Part shown: in pieces, positions 7,732 through 14,728 of the stretch
Numbering within the stretch: position 1 is the first letter of the stretch
How the letters are laid out: every line of letters begins with the position of its first letter
Assembly: GCA_030668165.1 (NCBI GenBank)
Contig: DAOUUM010000006.1
Span: forward strand, 1-22,603
Source: Candidatus Heimdallarchaeota archaeon
GTDB lineage: Archaea; Asgardarchaeota; Heimdallarchaeia; Heimdallarchaeales; Kariarchaeaceae
Reading direction: 5' to 3'
DNA: 22,603 nt
Position numbers and translations under genes: made by a program
Notes under the pieces: generated by a model
What the model saw: the letters and a program-made list of their open reading frames with translations, nothing else
The model's database searches: none
Told to the model about the DNA's origin: nothing

Positions 7732-7739
7732 TTTATATA
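7732..7739 (+). promoter_or_regulatory. TATA box of RNase P RNA gene
   Basis: The box TTTATATA is centred about 25 bp before 7761, the predicted 5' end of the RNase P RNA set by its P1 helix. This is the exact archaeal spacing, so the box and the RNA support each other. Confidence 0.65.
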
Positions 7740-7760
7740 TTCAAGTGTATATAGGCTTGC

Positions 7761-8055
7761 AAGTAACTAATTTCGATTAGTTACCGTCGGACTAGGACAG
7801 TATCAGCCTGTCATTTCCAGTAACCTGGAAGTACGGAAAAGACTGACACAGGCCGAATGCCCTTTGGGGAAGTCCAGTCGAGAGACACACCGGCACGAAC
7901 TACTGTGGAAAGACCATATGGAAATGCCACAGAGTCAATGTGGTCTGTCGGAAAGCACGGCAAACCAGTCTTCAATGACGCTAGGAAGCAGAGAAGTTGG
8001 GCTAGTAACCGTTCAGAGGAACGACATTGGATACAAACAAGGAAATTAATTATTT
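7761..8055 (+). ncRNA. rnpB: RNase P RNA (archaeal)
   Basis: The RNA that trims tRNA 5' leaders. All conserved regions occur in order: GGGGAAGTCC (CR I, near 7866-7875), TGCCACAGAG (CR II, near 7926), GCACGGCAAACC (CR III, near 7957), AGAGGAACGAC (CR IV, near 8016) and ATACAAACAAGG (CR V, near 8030). The ends close as a P1 helix: 7761-7774 pairs with 8042-8055 over 14 positions with one mismatch and one G-U. A hairpin with arms TTCCAG/CTGGAA (around 7815-7830) fits a 5' domain element. The length, about 295 bases, is typical for archaea. CR V departs from the usual ACAGAA...GGGCTTA, so the 3' strand of P4 is atypical. Open frames inside are not genes. Confidence 0.82.
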
Positions 8056-8153
8056 CTGAGTGATGGTGACATCTGGATCTGATGGAAACAACGTGTAATT
8101 TCACATATTATCAACGTACGTGAAAATGATCATCCTTAGAAGATATTCAATAA

Positions 8154-8191
8154 AGTTTATTTTATCATTTTGTGGGTAGTTATTTTATTTG
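8154..8191 (+). terminator. T-rich tract downstream of RNase P RNA
   Basis: Runs of T (GTTTATTTTATCATTTTG, then TTATTTTATTTGG) start about 100 bases after the RNA's P1 helix. Archaeal termination often uses such oligo-T tracts. The 8056-8322 gap otherwise holds a short AT-rich region and the TATA-like stretch around 8283-8297 for the next operon. Confidence 0.3.
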
Positions 8192-8322
8192 GTATCACGA
8201 ACAAAATCAAATTCAGAAAATTGGATATTTACTTAATATTTCAAAATATTGTATAATAAAAGCAATATGAGTATGCTGGAGCATATAATTATAAATATCT
8301 ATTCGCAAATTTTAAATTGAAT

Positions 8323-8553
8323 ATGCTTGATCTCAACACTATACTCATTATAATTATCCCAATTGGGATCGCTCAACTTACTCTGATTGTTTTTGGAGTC
8401 AGAGATTGGCTGAAACAGGATCCGAACATGCCAAATAGAACAATGTGGTTAATTATTATTTTATTGGTTAATTTCATAGGACCAATCCTCTATTTCATCT
8501 CTGCACCCAGATATGAACAGGTTATAGTGGAAGATGATGTGTGGACTGAATAG
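8323..8553 (+). CDS. PLDN (phospholipase D nuclease N-terminal-like) small membrane protein
   Basis: A 76-residue protein with two membrane helices (about 5-24 and 42-61) and the PLDN pattern: QLTLIVFGVRDWLKQ, then WLIIILLVNFIGPILYF, then a short acidic tail. The ATG at 8323 is preferred to the in-frame TTG two codons earlier. It lies about 30 bp after a TATA-like stretch (8283-8297). The ATPase gene follows after 2 bp. The gene order PLDN, ATPase, ABC-2 permease matches the YxlE-YxlF-YxlG modules of Bacillus, where the small protein is thought to be accessory to the transporter. Its role here is inferred from that order. Confidence 0.75.
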   Translation: MLDLNTILIIIIPIGIAQLTLIVFGVRDWLKQDPNMPNRTMWLIIILLVNFIGPILYFISAPRYEQVIVEDDVWTE

Positions 8554-8555
8554 AC

Positions 8556-9473
8556 ATGTCTGTAATAGAAGTATCCAATCTTAGCAAATCATTTGGGAGT
8601 GTGCAGGCCCTCGATAATATCTCTTTTGATGTGAAGGAGGGATCCATAATTGGATTTCTCGGGCCCAATGGATCGGGAAAGACCACCACCATTAAAATAA
8701 TGATGCAACTGCTACATCAGGATTCAGGGACTGTCAAAATATTCGGAGATGATGTGAGCAAGAATTTGCAGGAAATCAAATCTAAAATAGGTATCATACC
8801 CGATGCTGATCTACCAAAAGTGAAGGGTCACACAATTCTCAAGCATACTGGTAGGTATGCCGGATTGCAGGGTCAAGCTCTTGATAAACGTATTCAGGAG
8901 ACTATCAGTATTGTGGGTGGTAAATCATTTTACAAGAGAAAGACCCAAACATTCAGTAAAGGTCAACGTCAAAGGATTAAAATTGCAAATGCACTTATGA
9001 CTGATCCTCCTCTTATCATAGCCGATGAGCCAACAGCTGGACTTGATCCGGTCTCTAGACGTCAGTTTCTGAAATTGGTTGAGAATCTAAGTGCAGAGGG
9101 AAAAACAATATTCTTCTCCAATCATGTCATCTCAGAGATAGAGAAGAGTTGTGATGAGCTGATCATACTCTCGGAGGGAAAGATTGTCAGTCAGGGAACA
9201 ATTAAATCAATATTATCCTCTATTCCCATTACAAATACCTACAATCTATATCTGGAGGGAATAGGTGAAGACGATCTGAAAGAGTTACCAGGTGTGGAGA
9301 CAGTGGAAAAACTGAAAAATGAACAGATTATAATCAAAACAAGTGGTGGGGCAAACACTCCTGAATTCCTAAAAGTCCTGGTTAATAATCCAGATGTGAA
9401 GATCACATCTTTTTCCAAGGGTCAATTAGATCTCGAGAATATATTTCTGAAGGTGGTAGAGAATGAAAAATAA
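8556..9473 (+). CDS. ABC exporter ATPase (CcmA/YxlF-like)
   Basis: A 305-residue ABC ATPase with every catalytic element intact: Walker A GPNGSGKT (36-43), signature FSKGQ (133-137), Walker B LIIADEPTAGLD with D157-E158, and switch histidine H190 in FSNHVISE. The Q-loop region reads GIIPDADLP, without the usual glutamine, as happens in some CcmA-type exporters. A C-terminal regulatory domain follows after about 215. It overlaps the permease gene by 11 bp, so translation is coupled. It should power an ABC-2 half-transporter dimer exporting an unknown compound (drug, bacteriocin-like or lipid). Confidence 0.92.
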   Translation: MSVIEVSNLSKSFGSVQALDNISFDVKEGSIIGFLGPNGSGKTTTIKIMMQLLHQDSGTVKIFGDDVSKNLQEIKSKIGIIPDADLPKVKGHTILKHTGRYAGLQGQALDKRIQETISIVGGKSFYKRKTQTFSKGQRQRIKIANALMTDPPLIIADEPTAGLDPVSRRQFLKLVENLSAEGKTIFFSNHVISEIEKSCDELIILSEGKIVSQGTIKSILSSIPITNTYNLYLEGIGEDDLKELPGVETVEKLKNEQIIIKTSGGANTPEFLKVLVNNPDVKITSFSKGQLDLENIFLKVVENEK

Positions 9474-10239
9474 AAGAATCTCCAGGGGCTTGAAACATAT
9501 CTCAATTCTGATTGAATTGGAGCTCAAATCCTTTTTCATACTACTAACAATCTTCACCTTCGTTGGTTTTATAGGAGCGATTTCACAAATTTTCCTGCCA
9601 GAATTACTGGCATTATCGGGATTGCAGATTATTGGTCTACCTGATCCCTCCATGTTCGCAATATTTGTTGATTTCTGGGGAGATCTCGCCCTCATGGGTG
9701 CAATTGTAGCCATATTCTATGGAGTAAGCGCATTCTCCGCTGATCTGGATGTTGATAAGAAGATATTTTTTATTCTTAATCATCCAGTGAGCAGAACACA
9801 GCATTATCTGGGCAAATCACTGGTTAAACTCCTATCGGTGTTTTTGGTTGTGCTGATATCCTCAATAATCACCTATCTCTTCGGTCTGGTTTTCTATCCT
9901 GGTTTTGAAATCTTGAGTCTTCTACTGGCCACAGGCATGCTAGGGATGACCATAGCAGCTATATTATCAATTGTTCTCATGTTGAATTCAAGATTATCCA
10001 CTTCAGGAACAGCAATCTCCATGGGGATCTATTTTCTCTTTACAACAATTATAAGTTTTCTAGTTCCATTCTATGATTATCTAAAATGGTTATCCCCCTT
10101 CAAATTATCTGATCTGTGGGCCCAAATTATCCTGGTAGATGAGTACGCAGATGTGCTATTACATTTCATAGGATTATCCATGACCATTATAATAGCCCTG
10201 ACAATAGGTAATTATCTTTACAATAAACGAGATCTGTGA
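9463..10239 (+). CDS. ABC-2 type permease
   Basis: A 258-residue membrane protein with about six hydrophobic helices, including FFILLTIFTFVGFIGAISQIF, LALMGAIVAIFYGVSAFS, LLSVFLVVLISSIITYLFGLVF, TGMLGMTIAAILSIVLML, FLFTTIISFLVPF and FIGLSMTIIIALTIGNYLY. The segment DKKIFFILNHPVSRTQHYLGKSLVKL between helices two and three is the coupling region typical of ABC-2 permeases (R...P-x-SR...Y-x-GK). Its start lies inside the ATPase gene. It is the last gene of the operon. Confidence 0.88.
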   Translation: MKNKRISRGLKHISILIELELKSFFILLTIFTFVGFIGAISQIFLPELLALSGLQIIGLPDPSMFAIFVDFWGDLALMGAIVAIFYGVSAFSADLDVDKKIFFILNHPVSRTQHYLGKSLVKLLSVFLVVLISSIITYLFGLVFYPGFEILSLLLATGMLGMTIAAILSIVLMLNSRLSTSGTAISMGIYFLFTTIISFLVPFYDYLKWLSPFKLSDLWAQIILVDEYADVLLHFIGLSMTIIIALTIGNYLYNKRDL

Positions 10240-10278
10240 ATAGATGAATTTCAAATATTTTAAGGCTATAAAAATGTA

Positions 10279-10317
10279 AAGTAATTCTGATTTTCTATAC
10301 GATATTATCAAGAATAA
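10279..10317 (+). repeat. 39-bp dispersed repeat, copy 1
   Basis: Matches 11180-11218 at 36 of 39 positions, beginning AAGTAATTCTGATTTTCT. It directly abuts the truncated SQR fragment. It is not long enough for an insertion sequence and codes for nothing. Confidence 0.7.
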
Positions 10318-10433
10318 AGTTTTGGTTCAAGCTTGCTTTCAAGCCATTGTACTACAGATTCCTAGTGCCAGGACACTTCCATAAGACTATTGAATTCTTT
10401 AATATAAAAGTGAAGGATTGGCAAAAATCATAA
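10317..10433 (+). pseudogene. Truncated second copy of the SQR 3' end
   Basis: An in-frame stretch ending at a TAA encodes a protein tail nearly identical to the last 38 residues of the SQR at 6309-7514. Over 33 aligned codons (FKLAFKPLYY... to ...KVKDWQ) only one residue differs (K to R), yet 14 codons differ in sequence, 13 of them synonymous. This means the source was a separately evolving, functional SQR gene before it was truncated. No start, FAD motifs or cysteines remain. Confidence 0.8.
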
Positions 10434-10500
10434 AATATAATATAATTATTCGATCTGATTAATAATTGAACAAGCAAATCCAAAATTCTAAACGTTTTAA

Positions 10501-10713
10501 TTGAAACATTCCGGAAAAAGGGTTTTTAGCCCCTATGTATTTAGAAAATCGCATGAGGAAAAATGTTTGGAGTTGGACCTAAATAAATATACGCCAGATT
10601 ATAAGGAAATAGAGGTAGGGACTCAGGATCAGGAATTCGCTCTAGAGAAAATATTACGTGATTTCCCAGCAAGCAATTTCTCCAAGGTATTTGATACTAA
10701 GTATGAATTATAA
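10501..10713 (+). CDS. Small open frame of uncertain reality
   Basis: A 70-codon frame that opens with TTG directly after a stop codon. The product is charged, with no recognised motif (ELDLNKYTPDYKEIEVG, DQEFALEKILRDFP). There is no ribosome site and no ATG near its start. Given the broken SQR copy just upstream it is as likely to be a gene remnant as a real small gene. A convergent small minus-strand gene may end 37 bp beyond it. Confidence 0.22.
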   Translation: MKHSGKRVFSPYVFRKSHEEKCLELDLNKYTPDYKEIEVGTQDQEFALEKILRDFPASNFSKVFDTKYEL

Positions 10714-10749
10714 ATAGATCCTAAAAATTCTGATGAGCCAGCCATGCTA

Positions 10750-10848
10750 TTAACCTTTATATCGATTCCTTTTATCATTAGCTTCTTTTTTATCTAGTTT
10801 TTCTTTATTAATCTTTTTTTCAGATTTTTTGGATTTTTCAGATGACAA
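10750..10848 (-). CDS. Tiny lysine-rich protein (candidate)
   Basis: A 32-residue frame from TTG at 10848, too short for usual gene callers: about half the residues are Lys, Glu, Asp or Arg (SEKSKKSEKK...KEANDKRNRYKG). Support comes from signals rather than homology. A strong ribosome site (GGTGAGGTG) sits just upstream at about 10854-10862, and a TATA-like GTTATATACT box (about 10877-10886) lies 30 bp before the start. The product would be an unstructured basic peptide. Function unknown. Confidence 0.35.
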   Translation of the reverse strand: MSSEKSKKSEKKINKEKLDKKEANDKRNRYKG

Positions 10849-10972
10849 TTATCACACCTCACCTAATTTACGGGATTTTGAGTATATAACTCTACAGTAC
10901 TCGCTAATACTTAAATGATAAATTATAGTATTATTTGAATCAAATATTGGCTAGTGAAAAGAAAGATTCTAA

Positions 10973-11024
10973 AAGATGGTGTAAACATCTCAAAGGATGA
11001 AAAATGATAGGTTCACACCATATT
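10973..11024. repeat. Hairpin / inverted repeat
   Basis: Arms 10973-10986 and 11011-11024 pair at 12 of 14 positions (core ATGGTGTAAAC with GTTCACACCAT) around a 24-base loop. It could be part of a small RNA, or an operator for the hypF side. Confidence 0.4.
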
Positions 11025-11179
11025 GACAAAATCAAGACATCCAAAAAACTTGGCTATTGTGGAAGCAACGCGTAAATTTGTAATACAAATATGATCATGT
11101 GATATTAGTACATTTAACCTGTTCCTATTAAATAAAAAGCTCTCGATCATAAAATAATAATCCTGATCAATATTTGATC

Positions 11180-11218
11180 AAGTAATTCTGATTTTCTGTA
11201 CGTTATTATCAAGATTAA
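11180..11218 (+). repeat. 39-bp dispersed repeat, copy 2, before hypF
   Basis: Second copy of the repeat at 10279-10317 (36 of 39 identical), ending about 12 bp before the hypF TATA box. A regulatory role in the hypF promoter is possible. Confidence 0.7.
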
Positions 11219-11230
11219 CCGATTCATTGA

Positions 11231-11240
11231 TTTATAATTA
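11231..11240 (+). promoter_or_regulatory. TATA box of hypF
   Basis: TTTATAATTA lies about 20-25 bp before the GTG at 11257, with no ribosome site between, which points to a leaderless transcript. Confidence 0.45.
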
Positions 11241-11256
11241 TTAATTTCGACAAAAT

Positions 11257-13620
11257 GTGACTGAGCTTGCTTTTTTCAGAATAAACATCACAGGTGTGGT
11301 ACAATCTGTGGGATTCCGTCCATTTATTCAGAAATTAGCAGCAAAGCTTGAAATAATGGGGTATGTGAGAAATCTTGCATCTGCGGGGGTGGAAATTGTA
11401 ATCAAATCAACTAATAATGAGGTGGATGAGTTTGTTAACAGGATCAAGGAGGATAAACCTGAACTGGCAATTATTCTGAAATCAAATGTTATTGAGGTTG
11501 ATTCTGATGAAATTGATCCCGGATATTTAGAGGGACAATTCAAAATTATTCCCAGCAAGAAGGATAAGGAAGATAAATCTGGATTCTCTGCATTGCCACC
11601 AGATGTGGCAATCTGTGATGATTGTATTGAAGATATGGGATCAGATCCCAGGTTAAACTATTCATTCACCAGTTGTACCAATTGTGGTCCCAGATACACC
11701 GCAATATACGAATTACCATATGATCGACCTCAAACTGCCTTCAGAGATTTTCCACTATGTGAAACCTGTAATGCAGAGTACACCGATATAAGTGACAGGA
11801 GATTGCATGCACAGACCACCTGCTGCACCGAGTGTGGACCAATATTTACCATGTATGAGAAAAATGAGGATTCATGGGAATCAAGGAGTAGTTTCAAGTG
11901 GGAGGAGGTAAATAATGGACTTGCTAGGGGAGAGATATTTGTGATCATGGGTATTGGGGGATCGCACATTGTCAGCGATGCTCTGAATACAGACAAAATC
12001 CAATTTTTGAGGGAGAACAAACGCAAGAAAACAGATAAACCCTTTGCCGTCATGATGCAGAATATTGAAACAATAAGAAAATACTGCATCACCACGAAAA
12101 AAGATGAGAAATTATTAACCTCAGTGAGAAGGCCAATTCTCATTTTACCAATCAGGGAGGATTTTATGGATGAGTTCGAGTTTATCAGCCCTGGATTACT
12201 CACCCTTGGTGTGATGCTGCCCTACACAGGTATGCATTACAATCTGTTTGACAAGAAACTCAAAGCCTCCACCGAGGTATTGCTGATGACCTCAGCCAAT
12301 GAACTGGGAGTACCCATGCCAATAACACAGGAGACAATCACGGCAGATAGTAGCATATTCCAGTTTGCAGATAAAATAATGATTCACAACAGGAAGATAG
12401 CACAGAGAGTTGATGATTCCGTTATCAGATCACATGGAGACAATCATCTGCTCATAAGACGATCACGTGGCTATGTACCCCAACCTCTGTACCTTCAGAG
12501 TCTTGAAAATCATGGAGATATGATATCTCTGGGTGCTGAGGAAAATAATACAGGGGCAATCATGAAAAATGGCTGGGTGGTACCATCTCAGCATATAGGC
12601 CATATCCAGAATTATGAGTGTCTGAGCTTTTTGCAGTCCAGTCTGGATCACCTGGTTGATCTGTTCAATCTTGATCCAAAATACCTGATACTGGATCTTC
12701 ATCCGGATTTTCTCAATCGAAAATTAATTCCCAATTATCTGGATCTGAAGACAATTGAGGTTCAGCATCACCTGGCCCATGTTGCCTCCCTGGCACTTGA
12801 TAATAACATGGAACATTCCGAACCCATAATGGCATGGGCTCTTGATGGATATGGATACGGAACAGATGGTCAGGCCTGGGGTGGAGAACTGATCTATCTC
12901 AATAATGGTGACTGGAACAGGGTGGCCAGTACAAGCTCTCTTGGGTATGACGGGGCAGATGTCAATGCCAAGTATCCAGGAAGAATGTTGCTGAAATATA
13001 TGATAGCCGGTGATTTACCCGTTCGTGAGGTCTTCACAGATGATAAGCTGGCATATTATTTCAAACATGCATCAAGGGAGTTTGATGTCATAAACAGGTC
13101 AACTGAGAACAGATTGACCACCACCTCAGTGGCACGATTACTGGACAGTGTTTCAGCTCTGTTAAAAGTGAGTAATATTCGATCCTACCGCGGAGAACCT
13201 GCCATCAAATTGGAAGATATGGCACTGAGATATAATCACAGAATAAAATTTGATGATGATTATCTAGATTCATTTATTGTCAATGATTCAATGCCAAAAA
13301 TAGATACTATTACAATTTTCAGTGAGATATACGAGAATTACAAGAATAACACAAGTCCCATCAAAATAGCCTATCTCACCCATGAACTACTTGGATCAAG
13401 TATGGCCAGACTTGGTATGATTTTAGCTGAAGATTTTGATCTCAATAAACTGGGATTGACTGGAGGGGTTGCATTCAATAAATTGATAACCCAATCCATG
13501 CAAAACTATCTGAAGGATAATGATTTAGAACTTTTACTCCACAATCACATCTCACCTGGAGATGCTGGAATAAGTGCTGGTCAGCTGAATTATGCGGGAA
13601 TGGTTATGGACAAACAATAA
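11257..13620 (+). CDS. hypF: Carbamoyltransferase HypF
   Basis: A 787-residue full-length HypF, which converts carbamoyl phosphate to a thiocarbamate on HypE to make the cyanide ligands of NiFe hydrogenases. Domains in order: acylphosphatase (5-95; GVVQSVGFRPF with R21 and N39), two zinc fingers (C120, C123, C140, C143; then C168, C171, C189/C190, C193), YrdC-like (about 215-400, ending RRSRGYVPQPL) and the Kae1-like domain (about 430-787) with the metal-binding QHHLAHVAS and the late LTGGVAFNKL. The GTG start is taken because the first acylphosphatase strand begins six residues later; an ATG two bases before it runs into a stop at once. HypD and HypE lie about 1.1 kb downstream; two minus-strand genes intervene, so hypF has its own promoter. 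Confidence 0.95.
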   Translation: MTELAFFRINITGVVQSVGFRPFIQKLAAKLEIMGYVRNLASAGVEIVIKSTNNEVDEFVNRIKEDKPELAIILKSNVIEVDSDEIDPGYLEGQFKIIPSKKDKEDKSGFSALPPDVAICDDCIEDMGSDPRLNYSFTSCTNCGPRYTAIYELPYDRPQTAFRDFPLCETCNAEYTDISDRRLHAQTTCCTECGPIFTMYEKNEDSWESRSSFKWEEVNNGLARGEIFVIMGIGGSHIVSDALNTDKIQFLRENKRKKTDKPFAVMMQNIETIRKYCITTKKDEKLLTSVRRPILILPIREDFMDEFEFISPGLLTLGVMLPYTGMHYNLFDKKLKASTEVLLMTSANELGVPMPITQETITADSSIFQFADKIMIHNRKIAQRVDDSVIRSHGDNHLLIRRSRGYVPQPLYLQSLENHGDMISLGAEENNTGAIMKNGWVVPSQHIGHIQNYECLSFLQSSLDHLVDLFNLDPKYLILDLHPDFLNRKLIPNYLDLKTIEVQHHLAHVASLALDNNMEHSEPIMAWALDGYGYGTDGQAWGGELIYLNNGDWNRVASTSSLGYDGADVNAKYPGRMLLKYMIAGDLPVREVFTDDKLAYYFKHASREFDVINRSTENRLTTTSVARLLDSVSALLKVSNIRSYRGEPAIKLEDMALRYNHRIKFDDDYLDSFIVNDSMPKIDTITIFSEIYENYKNNTSPIKIAYLTHELLGSSMARLGMILAEDFDLNKLGLTGGVAFNKLITQSMQNYLKDNDLELLLHNHISPGDAGISAGQLNYAGMVMDKQ

Positions 13621-13640
13621 AATATTATTATCTCGTTTCT

Positions 13641-14006
13641 TTACTTTATTAACTTGAACCCACAATTTGAACAAAATTCTGCATCTTCTTCAATGGGGGA
13701 CATACAGCTCATACACTTGGTCTTATCCAGATATTTGTCAATATTCTCTTTGGATAGGGCTTTATCACTATCAACATTAGAAGCAATGTCTTGTTCGCCC
13801 TTGATCCGTTGATTCCTGGTCGCCCTCCTGTCGATTATGAATATAAATGGAAAACTAAACATCAATAATCCTAAATAAATAAGAAGAGCACTGATAAAAT
13901 CATCAAATAGAAATATGAAAATGAAGAGTATTAACAATGAACCCAGATAGTATTTGGCCATCGCTCTGGGAGCTCTAGAAAACAAAAATAAATCAGCTAA
14001 TGACAT
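13641..14006 (-). CDS. Two-helix membrane protein with C-terminal zinc ribbon
   Basis: About 121 residues from the ATG at 14006 (an in-frame GTG lies two codons earlier). Two membrane helices (about 22-37 and 40-60 in the longer form) are followed by a basic linker (DRRATRNQRIKGEQ) and a zinc ribbon at the end, C-x2-C...C-x2-C (CMSC...CSNCGFKLIK, cysteines near 100, 103, 114 and 117 of the longer form). Such proteins are widespread in archaea, without an assigned role. It is convergent with hypF, 20 bp between stops. An AT-rich TATA-like box lies about 25 bp before the ATG. Confidence 0.7.
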   Translation of the reverse strand: MSLADLFLFSRAPRAMAKYYLGSLLILFIFIFLFDDFISALLIYLGLLMFSFPFIFIIDRRATRNQRIKGEQDIASNVDSDKALSKENIDKYLDKTKCMSCMSPIEEDAEFCSNCGFKLIK

Positions 14007-14231
14007 GAGCACTCTTCGTGGGATAACTAATTATTTAAACATAATTTATATTTATTGAACCAAACCATGATTCCAGCATATTAAAAAAATATCCGCTCCC
14101 CCATAACCAGAGAAGAATGAAGAAACTTCTCAACAGGTTATAATAAATCCTCCCTCATTTATTGCAGATGCAAATCGTAAGTGATTCAAGCAGAGATCCT
14201 GCATCTTTCCAGATATTCTGCTTTTCCATTC

Positions 14232-14417
14232 CTAGTAGAATGGTTTTTCAAAAGTAGTGACTCTCTTTGGTTGAGCCTTTTTTCTGAAATATTCTTCAAC
14301 AGCTTTTTCATCGCTGGTGTAGGGTCGTATGTATCTAACCTTATTCTTTACTTTACGAGCCGTTCTGATTATTCCCTTGATTGTGATGCTTTTGTAAGTT
14401 TTTGTGATTGCTGCCAT
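14232..14417 (-). CDS. Small basic protein behind a duplicated promoter element
   Basis: A 61-residue, strongly basic protein (about one third Lys and Arg), with patches TARKVKNKVRYIRP and EEYFRKKAQPKR and an aromatic end KPFY. No family is recognised; a nucleic-acid-binding role fits its charge (inference). The ATG at 14417 has a ribosome site GAGGT eight bases upstream. The region before it is unusually structured: two near-identical 22-bp units 40 bp apart with a TATA box between them. Such a control region argues that the gene is real and tightly regulated, perhaps by its own product. It stands alone, divergent from hypD and about 220 bp before the zinc-ribbon gene. Confidence 0.55.
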   Translation of the reverse strand: MAAITKTYKSITIKGIIRTARKVKNKVRYIRPYTSDEKAVEEYFRKKAQPKRVTTFEKPFY

Positions 14418-14430
14418 TTTGTTGTACCTC

Positions 14431-14448
14431 GTAGGTTACTTTGCCTAC
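14431..14448. repeat. Small inverted repeat in leader of small basic gene
   Basis: GTAGG (14431-14435) and CCTAC (14444-14448) form a short perfect inverted repeat between the ribosome site and the proximal 22-bp unit. Confidence 0.35.
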
Positions 14449-14502
14449 ATATATTAGTTGCGATTTATCATATATAAGTATTGCCCGCATATATTAGTTG
14501 CG
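14441..14502 (-). promoter_or_regulatory. Paired 22-bp direct repeats flanking a TATA box
   Basis: Units 14441-14462 and 14481-14502 are identical at 20 of 22 positions, sharing the core CATATATTAGTTGCG, and start 40 bp apart. On the minus strand a TATA-like ACTTATATATGA lies between them (about 14468-14479), 50-60 bp before the ATG at 14417. Each unit also contains a TATA-like TAATATATG, so this may be a duplicated promoter or a pair of operators. Confidence 0.6.
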
Positions 14503-14728
14503 TAATAAATTATTCTTATTTTTGTCACCATTTTTTGATTGCGTTATCAGATACGCTATTTCAGGACCCTATACGACATAATAAGGAGATTTAAACTCTA
14601 ATTAGTTATATTTTCTGAGATTCAATTAATTGAATTGCATAATTTAAGTGATAAATTGGCAAATCTTGTAGTGTTAATAAATTACATTTCAAATATGATA
14701 CTTATTCCGCTGGATTTAAGGGATAGTG

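Larger units (their letters stand above)
10849..11256. other. Gene-free stretch before hypF
   Basis: No open frame of note. It holds the TATA box and ribosome site of the tiny minus-strand gene, a strong hairpin (10973-11024), a short segment (around 11060-11078) resembling the sequence just downstream of RNase P RNA at 8084-8102, the second 39-bp repeat and the hypF promoter. Confidence 0.5.
14418..14728. other. Divergent intergenic region before hypD
   Basis: The left half holds the repeats and promoter of the small basic gene. The right half (14505-14728) is AT-rich without an open frame or RNA I can recognise; it must hold the hypD promoter, with a candidate AAGGGA ribosome site just before the start. 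Confidence 0.5.

Noticed and set aside
8050..8085. CTGA / TGATG boxes after RNase P RNA, possible C/D-box guide RNA
   Set aside because: Only a D'-C'-like pair could be seen, with no convincing C box, spacing or terminal stem.
7811..8104. Open frames on both strands over the RNase P RNA
   Set aside because: They overlap the conserved RNA regions and P1 helix, have no ribosome site, and the sequences look like translated structured RNA.
10279..11218. Insertion sequence bounded by the 39-bp repeats
   Set aside because: No transposase, no terminal inverted repeats and no target duplication can be seen; only the repeats and a scar remain.
14181..14477. 98-codon plus-strand frame
   Set aside because: It is the shadow of the small basic gene on the minus strand and runs through the duplicated promoter element.
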